A stretch of 64,000 nucleotides of DNA from Rhizobium sp. S152. GTDB lineage: Bacteria > Pseudomonadota > Alphaproteobacteria > Rhizobiales > Rhizobiaceae. The position numbers were made by a program, and so were the translations under genes. The DNA is taken from contig NZ_JAUDRZ010000026.1 of NCBI RefSeq assembly GCF_030380735.1, positions 248,001 through 312,000 on the forward strand, given 5' to 3'. Within the stretch, counting starts at the first letter, position 1. Each line of letters begins with the position of its first letter. A model generated the notes under the pieces. It saw only the letters and a list, made by a program, of their open reading frames with translations. It did not search any database and was not told the origin of the DNA. Below, one piece after another: positions 53,193 through 61,719 of the stretch.

Positions 53193-53996
53193 ATGAGCGG
53201 ATTATTTTCCGCGCTGGGTTCGTTATGGGCCTGGATAGGGTATATTTTCGATCCGCTGTGCGGACCCGTTGGCATCTTCACCTGGTTCGGCTCCTCGACG
53301 ATCCTCGCCTGTGGTGACACCGGCTGGGGTGACGAGATTGCCGCCGGCCTGAAGGTGACCGTCGCCGTCGCTCTGATCACCCTGCCGATCGGCCTCATCA
53401 TCGGCTTTCTTGTGGCGCTGGGGCAGCAGTCCGAAGAGAAATCCGTCCGCCTCGCCGCCGGCATCTACACCACGATTTTCCGCGGCCTGCCGGAACTGCT
53501 GACGCTCTTCATCATCTATTACGGCATGCAGATCCTTCTCCAGTCGGTGCTGGCCTGGCTCGGCTATGACGGCCGCATCGAGATCAACGCTTTCCTGGCA
53601 GGCGTGATCGCTCTGTCCGTGGTCTTCTCCTCCTACTGTTCCGAAGTGCTGCTGTCGGCATTCCGCGCCATTCCGAAGGGCCAGTATGAAGCCGGCGACG
53701 CGCTCGGCTTTCATCGCGGTCGCACGATGATGCTGATCGTCCTGCCGCAGCTCGTGCGCATCGCGCTCCCCGGCCTCGTCAATCTCTGGATGATCCTGCT
53801 CAAGGACACCTCCTATGTGTCGATCATCGGGCTCGCCGACATCCTTCGCCAGACCGGCGTCGCCGTGAAAGTCACCAAGCAAGCCTTCCTGTTCTACGGC
53901 CTGTCCTGTCTGCTCTATCTCGGCCTCGCAATCATTTCCTCTTTCGGACTGCGCTACATCGAACGCTGGTCGAAGCGCTCGGAGGTTCGCCGATGA
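53193..53996 (+). CDS. Amino-acid ABC transporter permease (HisQ-like)
   Basis: A 267-residue inner-membrane permease of the HisQ/OccQ type. Five membrane helices, the conserved TIFRGLPELLTLF N-terminal signature and the EAA loop (EAGDALGFHRGRTMMLIVLPQ) for ATPase docking are visible. It overlaps the second permease by 4 bases (ATGA). Its binding protein lies just upstream. No ATP-binding subunit gene is in the neighbourhood. Confidence 0.92.
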   Translation: MSGLFSALGSLWAWIGYIFDPLCGPVGIFTWFGSSTILACGDTGWGDEIAAGLKVTVAVALITLPIGLIIGFLVALGQQSEEKSVRLAAGIYTTIFRGLPELLTLFIIYYGMQILLQSVLAWLGYDGRIEINAFLAGVIALSVVFSSYCSEVLLSAFRAIPKGQYEAGDALGFHRGRTMMLIVLPQLVRIALPGLVNLWMILLKDTSYVSIIGLADILRQTGVAVKVTKQAFLFYGLSCLLYLGLAIISSFGLRYIERWSKRSEVRR

Positions 53997-54823
53997 GCCA
54001 CGCCGAAACCCTCATCCCGCCGCAGCCGGCTCCGAAGCAGGTACGCCAGGGCATCAGCAAATCCCATATCGTCGGCTGCATCGTCGTCGGCCTCTGGATC
54101 CTGCTTGCCATCGCCCTCATCGCCATGGTCGTCCTCGGCTGGGATCCCGAGAAATTCACGCGCTACGGACCGCGCTACCTCCACGGCCTCGCCACGACGA
54201 TCACGCTGGTCACGATATCCATCGTCTGCGGCGCCGTCCTTTCCGTGCCGTTGGCCTTCGCGCGTATGTCGCCTAACAAGGTGATCAACGGCCTCGCCTA
54301 TGCCTATGTCTATATCTTCCGTGGCACGCCGCTGCTCGCCCAGCTCTTTCTGATCTACTACGGCCTCGGCCAGTTCCGCCCACAGCTCGAGGCGATAGGC
54401 ATGTGGTGGTTCTTCCGCGAGGCGTGGTATTGCGGCCTTTTCGCGATGACCATCAACACCGCGGCCTACCAGGCGGAAATCCTGCGCGGCGCTATCGAGA
54501 GCGTGCCGAGGGGTCAGCACGAGGCGGCCGCCTCGCTCGGCATTCACAAGATCATCGCATTCCGCAAGATCGTGCTGCCGCAGGCGCTGATCGTGGCGCT
54601 GCGTCCCTACGGCAACGAGATCATCCTGATGGTCAAGGGCTCGGCCGTGGTTGCGATCATCACCGTTCTCGACCTGATGGGCGAAACCCGCTACGCCTTC
54701 TCGCGCACCTTCGACTACCAGACCTATCTGTGGGCGGCGATCTTCTATCTCGCCATCGTCGAGACCCTGCGCCACCTCTGGGCCTGGATTGAACGTCGCC
54801 TCACCCGCCATCTGAAACGGTGA
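53993..54823 (+). CDS. Amino-acid ABC transporter permease (HisM-like)
   Basis: A 276-residue permease of the HisM/OccM type with five membrane helices. The IFRGTPLLAQLFLIYYG signature and the EAA loop (EAAASLGIHKIIAFRKIVLPQ in shorter form EAAASLG...ALIVAL) are intact. It overlaps the HisQ-like gene by 4 bases. After its stop the cluster ends; the ATPase must be encoded elsewhere. Confidence 0.92.
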   Translation: MSHAETLIPPQPAPKQVRQGISKSHIVGCIVVGLWILLAIALIAMVVLGWDPEKFTRYGPRYLHGLATTITLVTISIVCGAVLSVPLAFARMSPNKVINGLAYAYVYIFRGTPLLAQLFLIYYGLGQFRPQLEAIGMWWFFREAWYCGLFAMTINTAAYQAEILRGAIESVPRGQHEAAASLGIHKIIAFRKIVLPQALIVALRPYGNEIILMVKGSAVVAIITVLDLMGETRYAFSRTFDYQTYLWAAIFYLAIVETLRHLWAWIERRLTRHLKR

Positions 54824-54979
54824 ATGGCAGCACTCAAGCCATGCAGCTGCTAACACACTGAAACAAAACGAAAAGACGCGTTTCCGCTGGCCTTTTCGCA
54901 AGCTTCGGTTAACCTTCCCGTGTTTCCATTTTATCAGGCGCTAATAAGCGCCCAATGGGAACGGGAAGCGAGACCGAAG

Positions 54980-55246
54980 ATGCACAAGGACATGGAAAGA
55001 CAGCTCAAGGGTTACGGCCTGACGACGGCCCAGATCCTCTACCGCATGCCGGACCACCCGGCGTTCCTGCAGACCTACATTTGGCAGGACTACGACCTGG
55101 CGCCGGAGTTTCCCGAGATGCGCGGCTTCCTCAAGTTCTGGCAGGAACAGCTGGACGGGCCGCTGCACTCCGTGCGCTACATCCACCGCAAGCTGATCTC
55201 CGCCACCGAGTGGCGCGCGCTGAAGGGCGAGTTCATCCTGCACTGA
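54980..55246 (+). CDS. usg: Usg family protein
   Basis: An 88-residue protein matching the Usg family by its start (QLKGYGLTTAQILYRMPDHP), the QTYIWQDYDLAPEFPEM middle and the C-terminal SVRYIHRKLISATEWR. Usg was named upstream of trpF in other alphaproteobacteria; no tryptophan gene is adjacent here, so the name tells nothing about function. ATG 54980 gives the conserved start; the open frame extends to 54920. Confidence 0.85.
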   Translation: MHKDMERQLKGYGLTTAQILYRMPDHPAFLQTYIWQDYDLAPEFPEMRGFLKFWQEQLDGPLHSVRYIHRKLISATEWRALKGEFILH

Positions 55247-55397
55247 CGCCAGCGAACCGGCATCCGCCAATCCCGGCGGCACGCTCTACTTTTGCTGCAA
55301 GCCGGCCGAACCACGCGCCGTGCCACCATCGCCGCCATTGCAAAACCGGCGCAGTCGGCCTAGAGCCTGCGCAACGAATGAAACGGTGGTGAAGAAG

Positions 55398-56207
55398 ATG
55401 GCGAAGAAGATCGACGAGGAAGCGCTGGCGGAAGCCTATAACCGGGCGCTGGCGCTTGAGAAGGCGGGCGAGATCGACGCCGCCGTCAGGGCCTACGAGG
55501 AAGTCCTCGCCATCGACCCCGAGGACCACGGCGGCGCCGCCGTCCGCATCGCCTCCATGGGCCGCGGCGATACCCCGGCCCGGGCGCCCGACGCCTATGT
55601 CGAAACCCTGTTCGACCAGCATGCCGAAGTCTTCGAGGATGTGCTTGTCGAACAGCTCGGCTATCATGTGCCGATGCTGGTGCGCCAGCGCCTGCAGGAA
55701 CTCAAGCTCGGACCGTTCAAGCGCATGCTCGATCTCGGCTGCGGCACCGGCCTCACCGGCGGCACGCTGCGCGACCTCTGCGGCGAGATGACCGGCATCG
55801 ACATCTCCGAGAACATGGTCGAGATCGCGCATGAGAAGGACCTCTACGAGACGCTGTTCGTCGCCGAGGTCGAGGACTTCCTCGAGGACAACGACGAGGA
55901 GCCCTTCGACCTCATCACCGCCACCGACGTCCTACCCTATCTCGGCGCGCTCGAACCCCTCTTCTTCGGCGCCGCCGAAAACATGACGAAGGGCGGCCTC
56001 TTCATCTTCTCGTCCGAAACCCTGCCCGAAGACGACACCCGCACCTACGCCGTCGGCCCGCACCAGCGCTTTCTCCACGCAGAAAACTACATCCGCGAAC
56101 GCCTGACGGCGACCGGCTTCGAGCTCGTCGAGATCACCGACATCAACGTCCGCATGCAGGAAGGCGAGCCGAGCCCGGGGCATCTTGTGATCGCGAAGTT
56201 GGGGTAG
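55398..56207 (+). CDS. TPR-containing SAM-dependent methyltransferase
   Basis: A 269-residue protein. A short TPR-like helical segment (LAEAYNRALALEKAGEIDAA, about 9-45) precedes a class I methyltransferase domain. The SAM loop is MLDLGCGTGLTGGTL, motif II acidic residue is in GIDISENMVEIA, and the post-I motif FDLITATDVLPYLG is present. Substrate is unknown; homologues are common in Rhizobiales. ATG 55398 chosen; the frame extends upstream to 55320 without conserved content, and GTG codons at 55386/55389 are alternatives. Confidence 0.85.
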   Translation: MAKKIDEEALAEAYNRALALEKAGEIDAAVRAYEEVLAIDPEDHGGAAVRIASMGRGDTPARAPDAYVETLFDQHAEVFEDVLVEQLGYHVPMLVRQRLQELKLGPFKRMLDLGCGTGLTGGTLRDLCGEMTGIDISENMVEIAHEKDLYETLFVAEVEDFLEDNDEEPFDLITATDVLPYLGALEPLFFGAAENMTKGGLFIFSSETLPEDDTRTYAVGPHQRFLHAENYIRERLTATGFELVEITDINVRMQEGEPSPGHLVIAKLG

Positions 56208-56277
56208 CGGTGCTACGCAACAAAATAACAACCTTTACGTTTATGAGGTTGGTGGACAACGCTCACTGACAGCAGGA

Positions 56278-56307
56278 AGCTCCCGGTAGAAAACTGGGGG
56301 CTTTTTT
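56278..56307 (+). terminator. Terminator-like hairpin directly before the orphan membrane gene
   Basis: A 10-bp stem with wobble pairs (AGCTCCCGGT / ACTGGGGGCT), AGAAA loop, and six T. It ends five bases before the ATG of the next gene. It probably ends the methyltransferase transcript, but it also contains the only G-rich sequence (GGGGG, 56296-56300) that could serve as a ribosome-binding site for that ATG. Confidence 0.75.
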
Positions 56308-56311
56308 CTGA

Positions 56312-57967
56312 ATGGACGACCTGTCATTGGCTTGGAGTGATTTTCACCTTCCTGGCCTGATCAAGATTATCTTCGCCGATATCAGGCTGTCAGCCTTGGC
56401 GCTGGCATTCTTCGTGCCAATTCTTCTGCTCTACAGCAGGAATGAAATCCGTGTCAGACGACTGAGAACCATCTCCGACTTCATCGCCACCTACCCCGCC
56501 ACCAAGCTTCATCAGGAAGACGGTGGTGCGGCAGGGGGCAATCCTTCCCTGGAGTTCGTCGCGTCGAAATACATCGCTGACCTCATCACCCCGAAAGCAT
56601 CCTCGAACGCGCGCAAGTGGGATGCCGAGAGAATGGTCGAGGAAATCGAGACCGCCATCCGGTCTTCCCGGACCATCGGTAATCTCGGCGATTTCCGGCT
56701 TTTTCTATCGTCGTTCGGTCTGGTGATCATCTGCTATTTCGGTTTCGCCGAACTCTACGACGCGCTCGCCAGCGGCCTCCCCGTCTGGTGCGGTCCGACA
56801 CGGGCGGGCGGTGTGGGCTGCAGTGGTGACGTTAATTCGCTACACGTTATAGGCGCTCTCGCCTTTGCAGGTGCCTTCATTGCCGCCGCCCGTCAATTCG
56901 TCCGAAGTCTCGCCGTATTCGACCTGTCGGCCTACACCTTCATCTGGCAAACCGTCGAAATCTTTGCATCGGTGATCTTCGTTCTCGTTCTCTTCCGGAC
57001 ATTCCCCGATCCTCTCGGCGACCTTGCGCATATCGTAACCGGGCAAGCGAAAGACTCGATGAGCAGCGGCATTCCCCTGACATGGGTCGCGCTGGCGCCA
57101 CTGCTCGGCCTCCTGCCACAAAGCGCCACGAAGTTCCTGGCTCTGCGCCTGCAAACTTTCATTTCGTGGGTCAAGATGGATGACGATCGCTTCAACAGCG
57201 TAACGCGGCTGACACCCCTCGATGTCATCGATGGCATCGATTATTTCACGCGGTTCCGCCTGGAAGAATGCGGCATCTACGATGTCCAGAACCTTGCGAC
57301 ATACAATCCCATCCTGCTGCATATCGAGTCGCCATTCAAAATATTCCAGGCCGTGGACTGGATCAGCCAGGCACAGCTCTGCCATACCGTCGGCCTCGAC
57401 CGGTTCCTGCTGCTGCGACAGATGAATGTCCGCACCGTTTTCGATCTGGAACGTGCGCTGAGCTACAAACGGAAGGATAAGAGCCTCAACGACCCTGACG
57501 AGTTCGACAGGATCTTCGCCGGATTGCTCTTTGCCGCGACCGATGAAATGCGCACGATCACAAAGATCAGCGGCATGAAGCCGCTCATACTAAGATCGCA
57601 AGTCTCCGACAAAGACGCGACAACGCAAGCCCAAACATCTGGATCAGCTTCGATCCTTGGGCAAACACCCGCGCCGAAGCCGACAGCCTCCGAACTGAAG
57701 GCCGACGATCCAATCGGCTACACTGTCGAAGCAACCAACATCGACAGTTATTGCGCCTGGGTTTGCGAGGTCATTGCCAAGGACCAGCCAACGACGACCC
57801 GTTGCATTGAACATGTGATGAGTTGGATCGCCGATGACCTTCACGTCCGGCGGCTCCGCCGCATCTGGCAGGAAATGTCGAAGGATCTCGGCCCCGCGTC
57901 GCGCACGCTGGATGCATCTGAAGCGGACGAACCCGCAGCGGATCCGTCCAAGTCAAAGGCGAAGTAG
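56312..57967 (+). CDS. Unrecognised multi-pass membrane protein
   Basis: A 551-residue protein I cannot assign to a family. Membrane helices are about 24-41, 129-148, 175-194, 208-229 and 254-270. The cytoplasmic part, about 285-440, holds two helix-hairpin-helix-like motifs (ECGIYDVQNLA near 319-330 and QMNVRTVFDLE near 370-380), then a disordered linker and a short helical C-terminus ending in Lys-rich residues. Codon use looks less GC-skewed than in its neighbours, which could mean transfer. Start ATG 56312 is the only plausible one before the first membrane helix; it lies five bases after a terminator-like T run. Function unknown. Confidence 0.8.
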   Translation: MDDLSLAWSDFHLPGLIKIIFADIRLSALALAFFVPILLLYSRNEIRVRRLRTISDFIATYPATKLHQEDGGAAGGNPSLEFVASKYIADLITPKASSNARKWDAERMVEEIETAIRSSRTIGNLGDFRLFLSSFGLVIICYFGFAELYDALASGLPVWCGPTRAGGVGCSGDVNSLHVIGALAFAGAFIAAARQFVRSLAVFDLSAYTFIWQTVEIFASVIFVLVLFRTFPDPLGDLAHIVTGQAKDSMSSGIPLTWVALAPLLGLLPQSATKFLALRLQTFISWVKMDDDRFNSVTRLTPLDVIDGIDYFTRFRLEECGIYDVQNLATYNPILLHIESPFKIFQAVDWISQAQLCHTVGLDRFLLLRQMNVRTVFDLERALSYKRKDKSLNDPDEFDRIFAGLLFAATDEMRTITKISGMKPLILRSQVSDKDATTQAQTSGSASILGQTPAPKPTASELKADDPIGYTVEATNIDSYCAWVCEVIAKDQPTTTRCIEHVMSWIADDLHVRRLRRIWQEMSKDLGPASRTLDASEADEPAADPSKSKAK

Positions 57968-58055
57968 TCGCCCGGTCGGAAACTATCATTGTGACAGTTC
58001 CTCCCTTCTGATACCGATGCTTTCGGCGAAATCTCCGGCCCCGAAAGGCTGCCCC

Positions 58056-58736
58056 ATGCCCCTCGTCCTGCATCAGCATCCGCTCGCATCCTTCTGCCAC
58101 AAGGTCCTGATCGCCCTTTACGAAAGCGGCACGCCCTTCGAGCGCGTCCTTGTCGATCTCGGCGACGAAGCGTCTCGCTCGGCCTTCCTCGCACTCTCCC
58201 CGCTCGGCAAGATGCCGGCGCTTCGGGATGACGAGCGTGACCGCACACTGTTCGAGACATCGATCATCATCGAATATCTCGACCGCTATTATCCGGGCAC
58301 CGCGCGGTTGCTGCCGGAGGATTTCGACCAAGCGCTGGAGGTCAGGCTGTGGGATCGCTTCTTCGATCTCTATGTCCAGGAACCGATGCAGCAGATCGTC
58401 AGCGAGCGCATGCGTCCGGATGGCAGCGCGCTTAGGGCGGATCAGGCAAGGGAGGCGCTCGGCCGCGCCTATCGTGTCATCGAAGACAAGCTCGGCGCCG
58501 ATGACCGGATCACCGGCGACACCTTCACCATGGCCGATTGTAGCGCCGCGCCCGCTCTCTTCTACGCCGAGACTCTGGTCTCCTTCGGCGATGCGTACCC
58601 GAAGCTGCAAGCCTATCACGAGCGGTTGATGCAACGACCGTCGGTGGCACGCGTGCTTAAGGAAGCCATCCCCTATTTCAGGTTCTATCCCTACAAGGAG
58701 AACCTGCCCGCCCGCTACAAGCCGGCAGACGCCTGA
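58056..58736 (+). CDS. Glutathione S-transferase family protein
   Basis: A 226-residue GST. The N-terminal thioredoxin-like domain begins LVLHQHPLASFCHKVLIALYE and holds the cis-proline region SPLGKMPALRDD and the ETSIIIEYLDRYYPG turn that binds the gamma-glutamyl group. The C-terminal helical domain has the N-capping box in TMADCSAAPAL. Start ATG 58056 has AAAGG upstream; the frame extends to 57834 inside the previous gene. Substrate unknown. Confidence 0.9.
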   Translation: MPLVLHQHPLASFCHKVLIALYESGTPFERVLVDLGDEASRSAFLALSPLGKMPALRDDERDRTLFETSIIIEYLDRYYPGTARLLPEDFDQALEVRLWDRFFDLYVQEPMQQIVSERMRPDGSALRADQAREALGRAYRVIEDKLGADDRITGDTFTMADCSAAPALFYAETLVSFGDAYPKLQAYHERLMQRPSVARVLKEAIPYFRFYPYKENLPARYKPADA

Positions 58737-58763
58737 CGCTTCACAGACAAAGCGTTCCGTCGC

Positions 58764-59591
58764 CTAGTGGCCGCCATCGCTCCCCAGAATGGCAGCCAGC
58801 AGTTGCCCTTCAAGTTCGGCCAGTTTCGCGTTCCCGTGACGCCGCGGGTGCGGCTCGGGGATGGCGAGGTCGACCGCGACGCGGCCTTCGTCGAGCACGA
58901 TGACCCGGTCGGCGAGATGCACCGCCTCGCTGACGTCGTGGGTGACGAGCACGGCGGTGAAGCGCAGTTCCCGCCACACCCGGCTGATCAGTTCCTGCAT
59001 GCTGATGCGCGTCAGCGCGTCGAGTGCCCCCAGCGGCTCGTCCAGCGCCAGCACGCCGGGCCGGCTCACCAGCGCGCGGGCGAGCGCCACGCGCTGCCGC
59101 TGCCCGCCGGACAGCCGCGCCGGCCATTCGCCGGCCTTCTCCGCCAGCTGCACCTCGTCGAGAACCGCTTCGGCCGCCGAGCGGCCAGTTTGCCGATCTA
59201 CCCGGTCACCGAGGCCGACAGCCACATTGTCGGCGACATCAAGCCAGGGCAGCAGCCTTGGCTCCTGGAAGACGATGCGGGCATTGGCTTGCGCATCGTC
59301 GCCTGCCTCGTTCTCGAAATGCAATTCTCCGGCGCTGGGCTCGTCCAGCCCCATCAGTATCCTGAGCAGCGTGCTCTTGCCGCAGCCGCTCTTGCCGATC
59401 ACGGCGACGAACTGGCCGGCCGGGATGTGCAGGCTGATACCGCGCAGCACGCGGTTGCTGCCGAAGCTCTTTTCAAGCCCCTTGAGGGTGATCGCGGCCG
59501 CCCCGGCTTGCAACGCCGGCGCGGCGCTGTCGATTTCGTATTCAGGCTCGCGCGGGGCCGCCTGAAAGCGCTCATGCGCAACGAGGGTCAT
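58764..59591 (-). CDS. ssuB: Aliphatic sulfonate ABC transporter ATP-binding protein
   Basis: A 275-residue ABC ATPase of the SsuB/TauB type. Walker A is GKSGCGKST, the signature LSGGQRQRVALARAL, Walker B LALDEPLGALD and the switch histidine in VTHDVSEAV are all intact. It is the last gene of the minus-strand run ssuA-ssuD-ssuC-ssuB, 9 bases after ssuC. It energises uptake of alkanesulfonates as a sulfur source. Confidence 0.93.
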   Translation of the reverse strand: MTLVAHERFQAAPREPEYEIDSAAPALQAGAAAITLKGLEKSFGSNRVLRGISLHIPAGQFVAVIGKSGCGKSTLLRILMGLDEPSAGELHFENEAGDDAQANARIVFQEPRLLPWLDVADNVAVGLGDRVDRQTGRSAAEAVLDEVQLAEKAGEWPARLSGGQRQRVALARALVSRPGVLALDEPLGALDALTRISMQELISRVWRELRFTAVLVTHDVSEAVHLADRVIVLDEGRVAVDLAIPEPHPRRHGNAKLAELEGQLLAAILGSDGGH

Positions 59592-59600
59592 GGCTCTCTC

Positions 59601-60437
59601 CTATTTCTGGTAGACCGGGTTCCAGCGCAGCGCCCGCCGCTCCAGCGCCCGTGCCACAACATCGGCCAGCTTACCGAGCACCGCGTAGATCACCAGCGCC
59701 AGCACGACGACATCGGTCATCATGAACTCGCGGGCATTGTTCGCCATGTGCCCGATGCCTGACGACGCAGCGATGGATTCCGACACGATCAGCGTCAGCC
59801 ACATGATCCCCAGCGCATAGCGCAGGCCGACGAAGATCGAGGGCAGCGCGCCGGGAAAGATCACCTTGCGAAATAGCGTCCAGTTGCCCATGCCATAGAC
59901 CCGGCCCATCTCGATCAGGTCTCGGTCGACGTTGCGCACGCCGTGATAGGTGTTGAGATAGACGGGAAACAGCACACCGAGCGACGTCAGGAAAAGCTTC
60001 GATTCTTCGCCGATCCCGAACCACAGGATGACCAGTGGGATCATCGCCAGATGCGGGATCGTCCGCAGCATCTGCAGCGTCGTGTCCGTCAGCTGCTCCG
60101 AGATCCTGGAAATCCCGTTCGCGATCCCGAGAAGGAAGCCGATCGAGCCGCCGACGAGCAATCCGGCGAAGGCGCGCCCGGCGCTGACGAGAATGTCATG
60201 CGGCAATTGCCCGCTCGAGGTCGTCGACCAGAAGGCGATCGCGACATCGACGGGCGATGGCATGACGCGCGACGAAATCCAGCCGGCGGAGGACGCGAGC
60301 TGCCAGAGCGCGACGATCAGCACCGGCACCGCATAGGGCAAGAGCCTGTCGCGCCCCGGCAGTGAGAGCCGTGCCTGCTTTCTGCCGACCGTGCGTTCGC
60401 TGAACGCGCGGCCGATCGGCGTATCGAATGTGGACAT
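59601..60437 (-). CDS. ssuC: Aliphatic sulfonate ABC transporter permease
   Basis: A 278-residue permease of the SsuC/TauC type with six membrane helices. The LLPYAVPVLIVALWQL helix is followed by the ILVSAGRAFAGLLVGGSIGF and EMGRVYGMGNWTLFRKVIFPGALP (EAA-like loop, split here) regions. ATG 60437 has GGGGAG seven bases upstream; the open frame extends to 60473. It works with ssuB and ssuA. Confidence 0.92.
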   Translation of the reverse strand: MSTFDTPIGRAFSERTVGRKQARLSLPGRDRLLPYAVPVLIVALWQLASSAGWISSRVMPSPVDVAIAFWSTTSSGQLPHDILVSAGRAFAGLLVGGSIGFLLGIANGISRISEQLTDTTLQMLRTIPHLAMIPLVILWFGIGEESKLFLTSLGVLFPVYLNTYHGVRNVDRDLIEMGRVYGMGNWTLFRKVIFPGALPSIFVGLRYALGIMWLTLIVSESIAASSGIGHMANNAREFMMTDVVVLALVIYAVLGKLADVVARALERRALRWNPVYQK

Positions 60438-60519
60438 GATATCTCCCCTGCTGGTGCGGGCCTTGATCGTCAAGATCGCGATGGCCGCCCGCTATCGACG
60501 GGCGGCGCGATGGCGTCGC

Positions 60520-61689
60520 TCAGGAACCCGAGACCACCTTCAGATTTCCGCCGTGGCTGCCGCCGCCGAAGACCTGGCGCTTGCCGAATTCGCTGTCGAA
60601 ACCGTGCCGCTGCTCCTCGCGCGTAATGCCGAGTTCAGGGAACAGCAACTCGGCCACGCGATAGGCCTCCTCAAGATGAGGATAGCCCGAGCCGATCACC
60701 GTATCGATGCCGATCTCCTGGTATTCGCGCAGCCGCGCCGCCACCGTCTTCGGCGAGCCGACGAGCGCCGTGCCGGCACCAGCGCGCACCAGCCCGACAC
60801 CGGCCCAAAGGTTCGGAGACACCTCAAGCTTATCGCGGCGACCGCCATGAAGGGCGGCCATGCGCTGCTGGCCGACGGAATCGGATTCCTTCACGAAACG
60901 CTCCTGCGCCTCGCGGATGGTGTCGTCGTCGAGCTGCGAGATCAGTCGGTCCGCGGCCGCCCATGCCTCCTCGTCCGTCTCGCGCACGATGAAGTGCAGG
61001 CGAATGCCGAAGCTGACGTCACGGCCCGCCTTGGCCGCCGCCGCACGCACCTTCTCGACTTTCTCGGCCACCTGCGCCGGCGGCTCACCCCAGGTCAGGT
61101 ACTTGTCGACGCGGCCGACGGAAAAATCGATGCCGGCATCCGACGAACCGCCGAAATAGAGCGGCGGGCGCGGGTTCTGCACGGATGGGAAACCGAGCCG
61201 CGCATTCGTCGCCTTGATGTACTTGCCGTCGTAGCTGGCGACACCTTTTTCCAGGAGTTCCTCGAAGACGGTGAAGAACTCGTCGGCATGCGCATAGCGC
61301 TCGTCATGCGCCAGATTGATACCGTCACCGGCAAGCTCCGCAGGACTGCCGCCGACGACGATGTTGAGAAGCAGGCGACCGTTGGAGATGCGGTCGAGCG
61401 TCGTCGTCAGTCGCGCGTAGTAAGCGGGCGAAGCTGTGCCGGGTCGAATGGCGACGAGGAATTGCAGCTTCTCGGTCTTCGCCGCCAGCGCCGCCGCCAT
61501 CACGAAGGACTCCTCGCAAGCAACGCCAGTCGGCAGCAGAACGCCGGAATAGCCTAGTCGGTCGACCGCCTGCGCGATCTGTGTGAGGTAGCCGAACTCG
61601 GGCGCGCGGTTGAGCTCGTTCGAGCCGAGATAGGCGCCGTCACCCGATGTCGGGATGAACCAGAGGAAATTGATGGGTTGGGCGGTCAT
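60520..61689 (-). CDS. ssuD: FMNH2-dependent alkanesulfonate monooxygenase
   Basis: A 389-residue SsuD, a bacterial-luciferase-fold enzyme that releases sulfite from alkanesulfonates using FMNH2 and oxygen. Visible segments are FLWFIPTSGDGAYLG, GYSGVLLPTG with the catalytic cysteine region (GVACEESF), TTLDRISNGRLLLNIVVGG and GSPKTVAARLREYQEIG. It needs reduced flavin from a partner reductase (SsuE), which is not encoded in this window. Confidence 0.95.
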   Translation of the reverse strand: MTAQPINFLWFIPTSGDGAYLGSNELNRAPEFGYLTQIAQAVDRLGYSGVLLPTGVACEESFVMAAALAAKTEKLQFLVAIRPGTASPAYYARLTTTLDRISNGRLLLNIVVGGSPAELAGDGINLAHDERYAHADEFFTVFEELLEKGVASYDGKYIKATNARLGFPSVQNPRPPLYFGGSSDAGIDFSVGRVDKYLTWGEPPAQVAEKVEKVRAAAAKAGRDVSFGIRLHFIVRETDEEAWAAADRLISQLDDDTIREAQERFVKESDSVGQQRMAALHGGRRDKLEVSPNLWAGVGLVRAGAGTALVGSPKTVAARLREYQEIGIDTVIGSGYPHLEEAYRVAELLFPELGITREEQRHGFDSEFGKRQVFGGGSHGGNLKVVSGS

Positions 61690-61719
61690 GGAAAAATCCT
61701 CGTAATCGCGAATGGGGCG

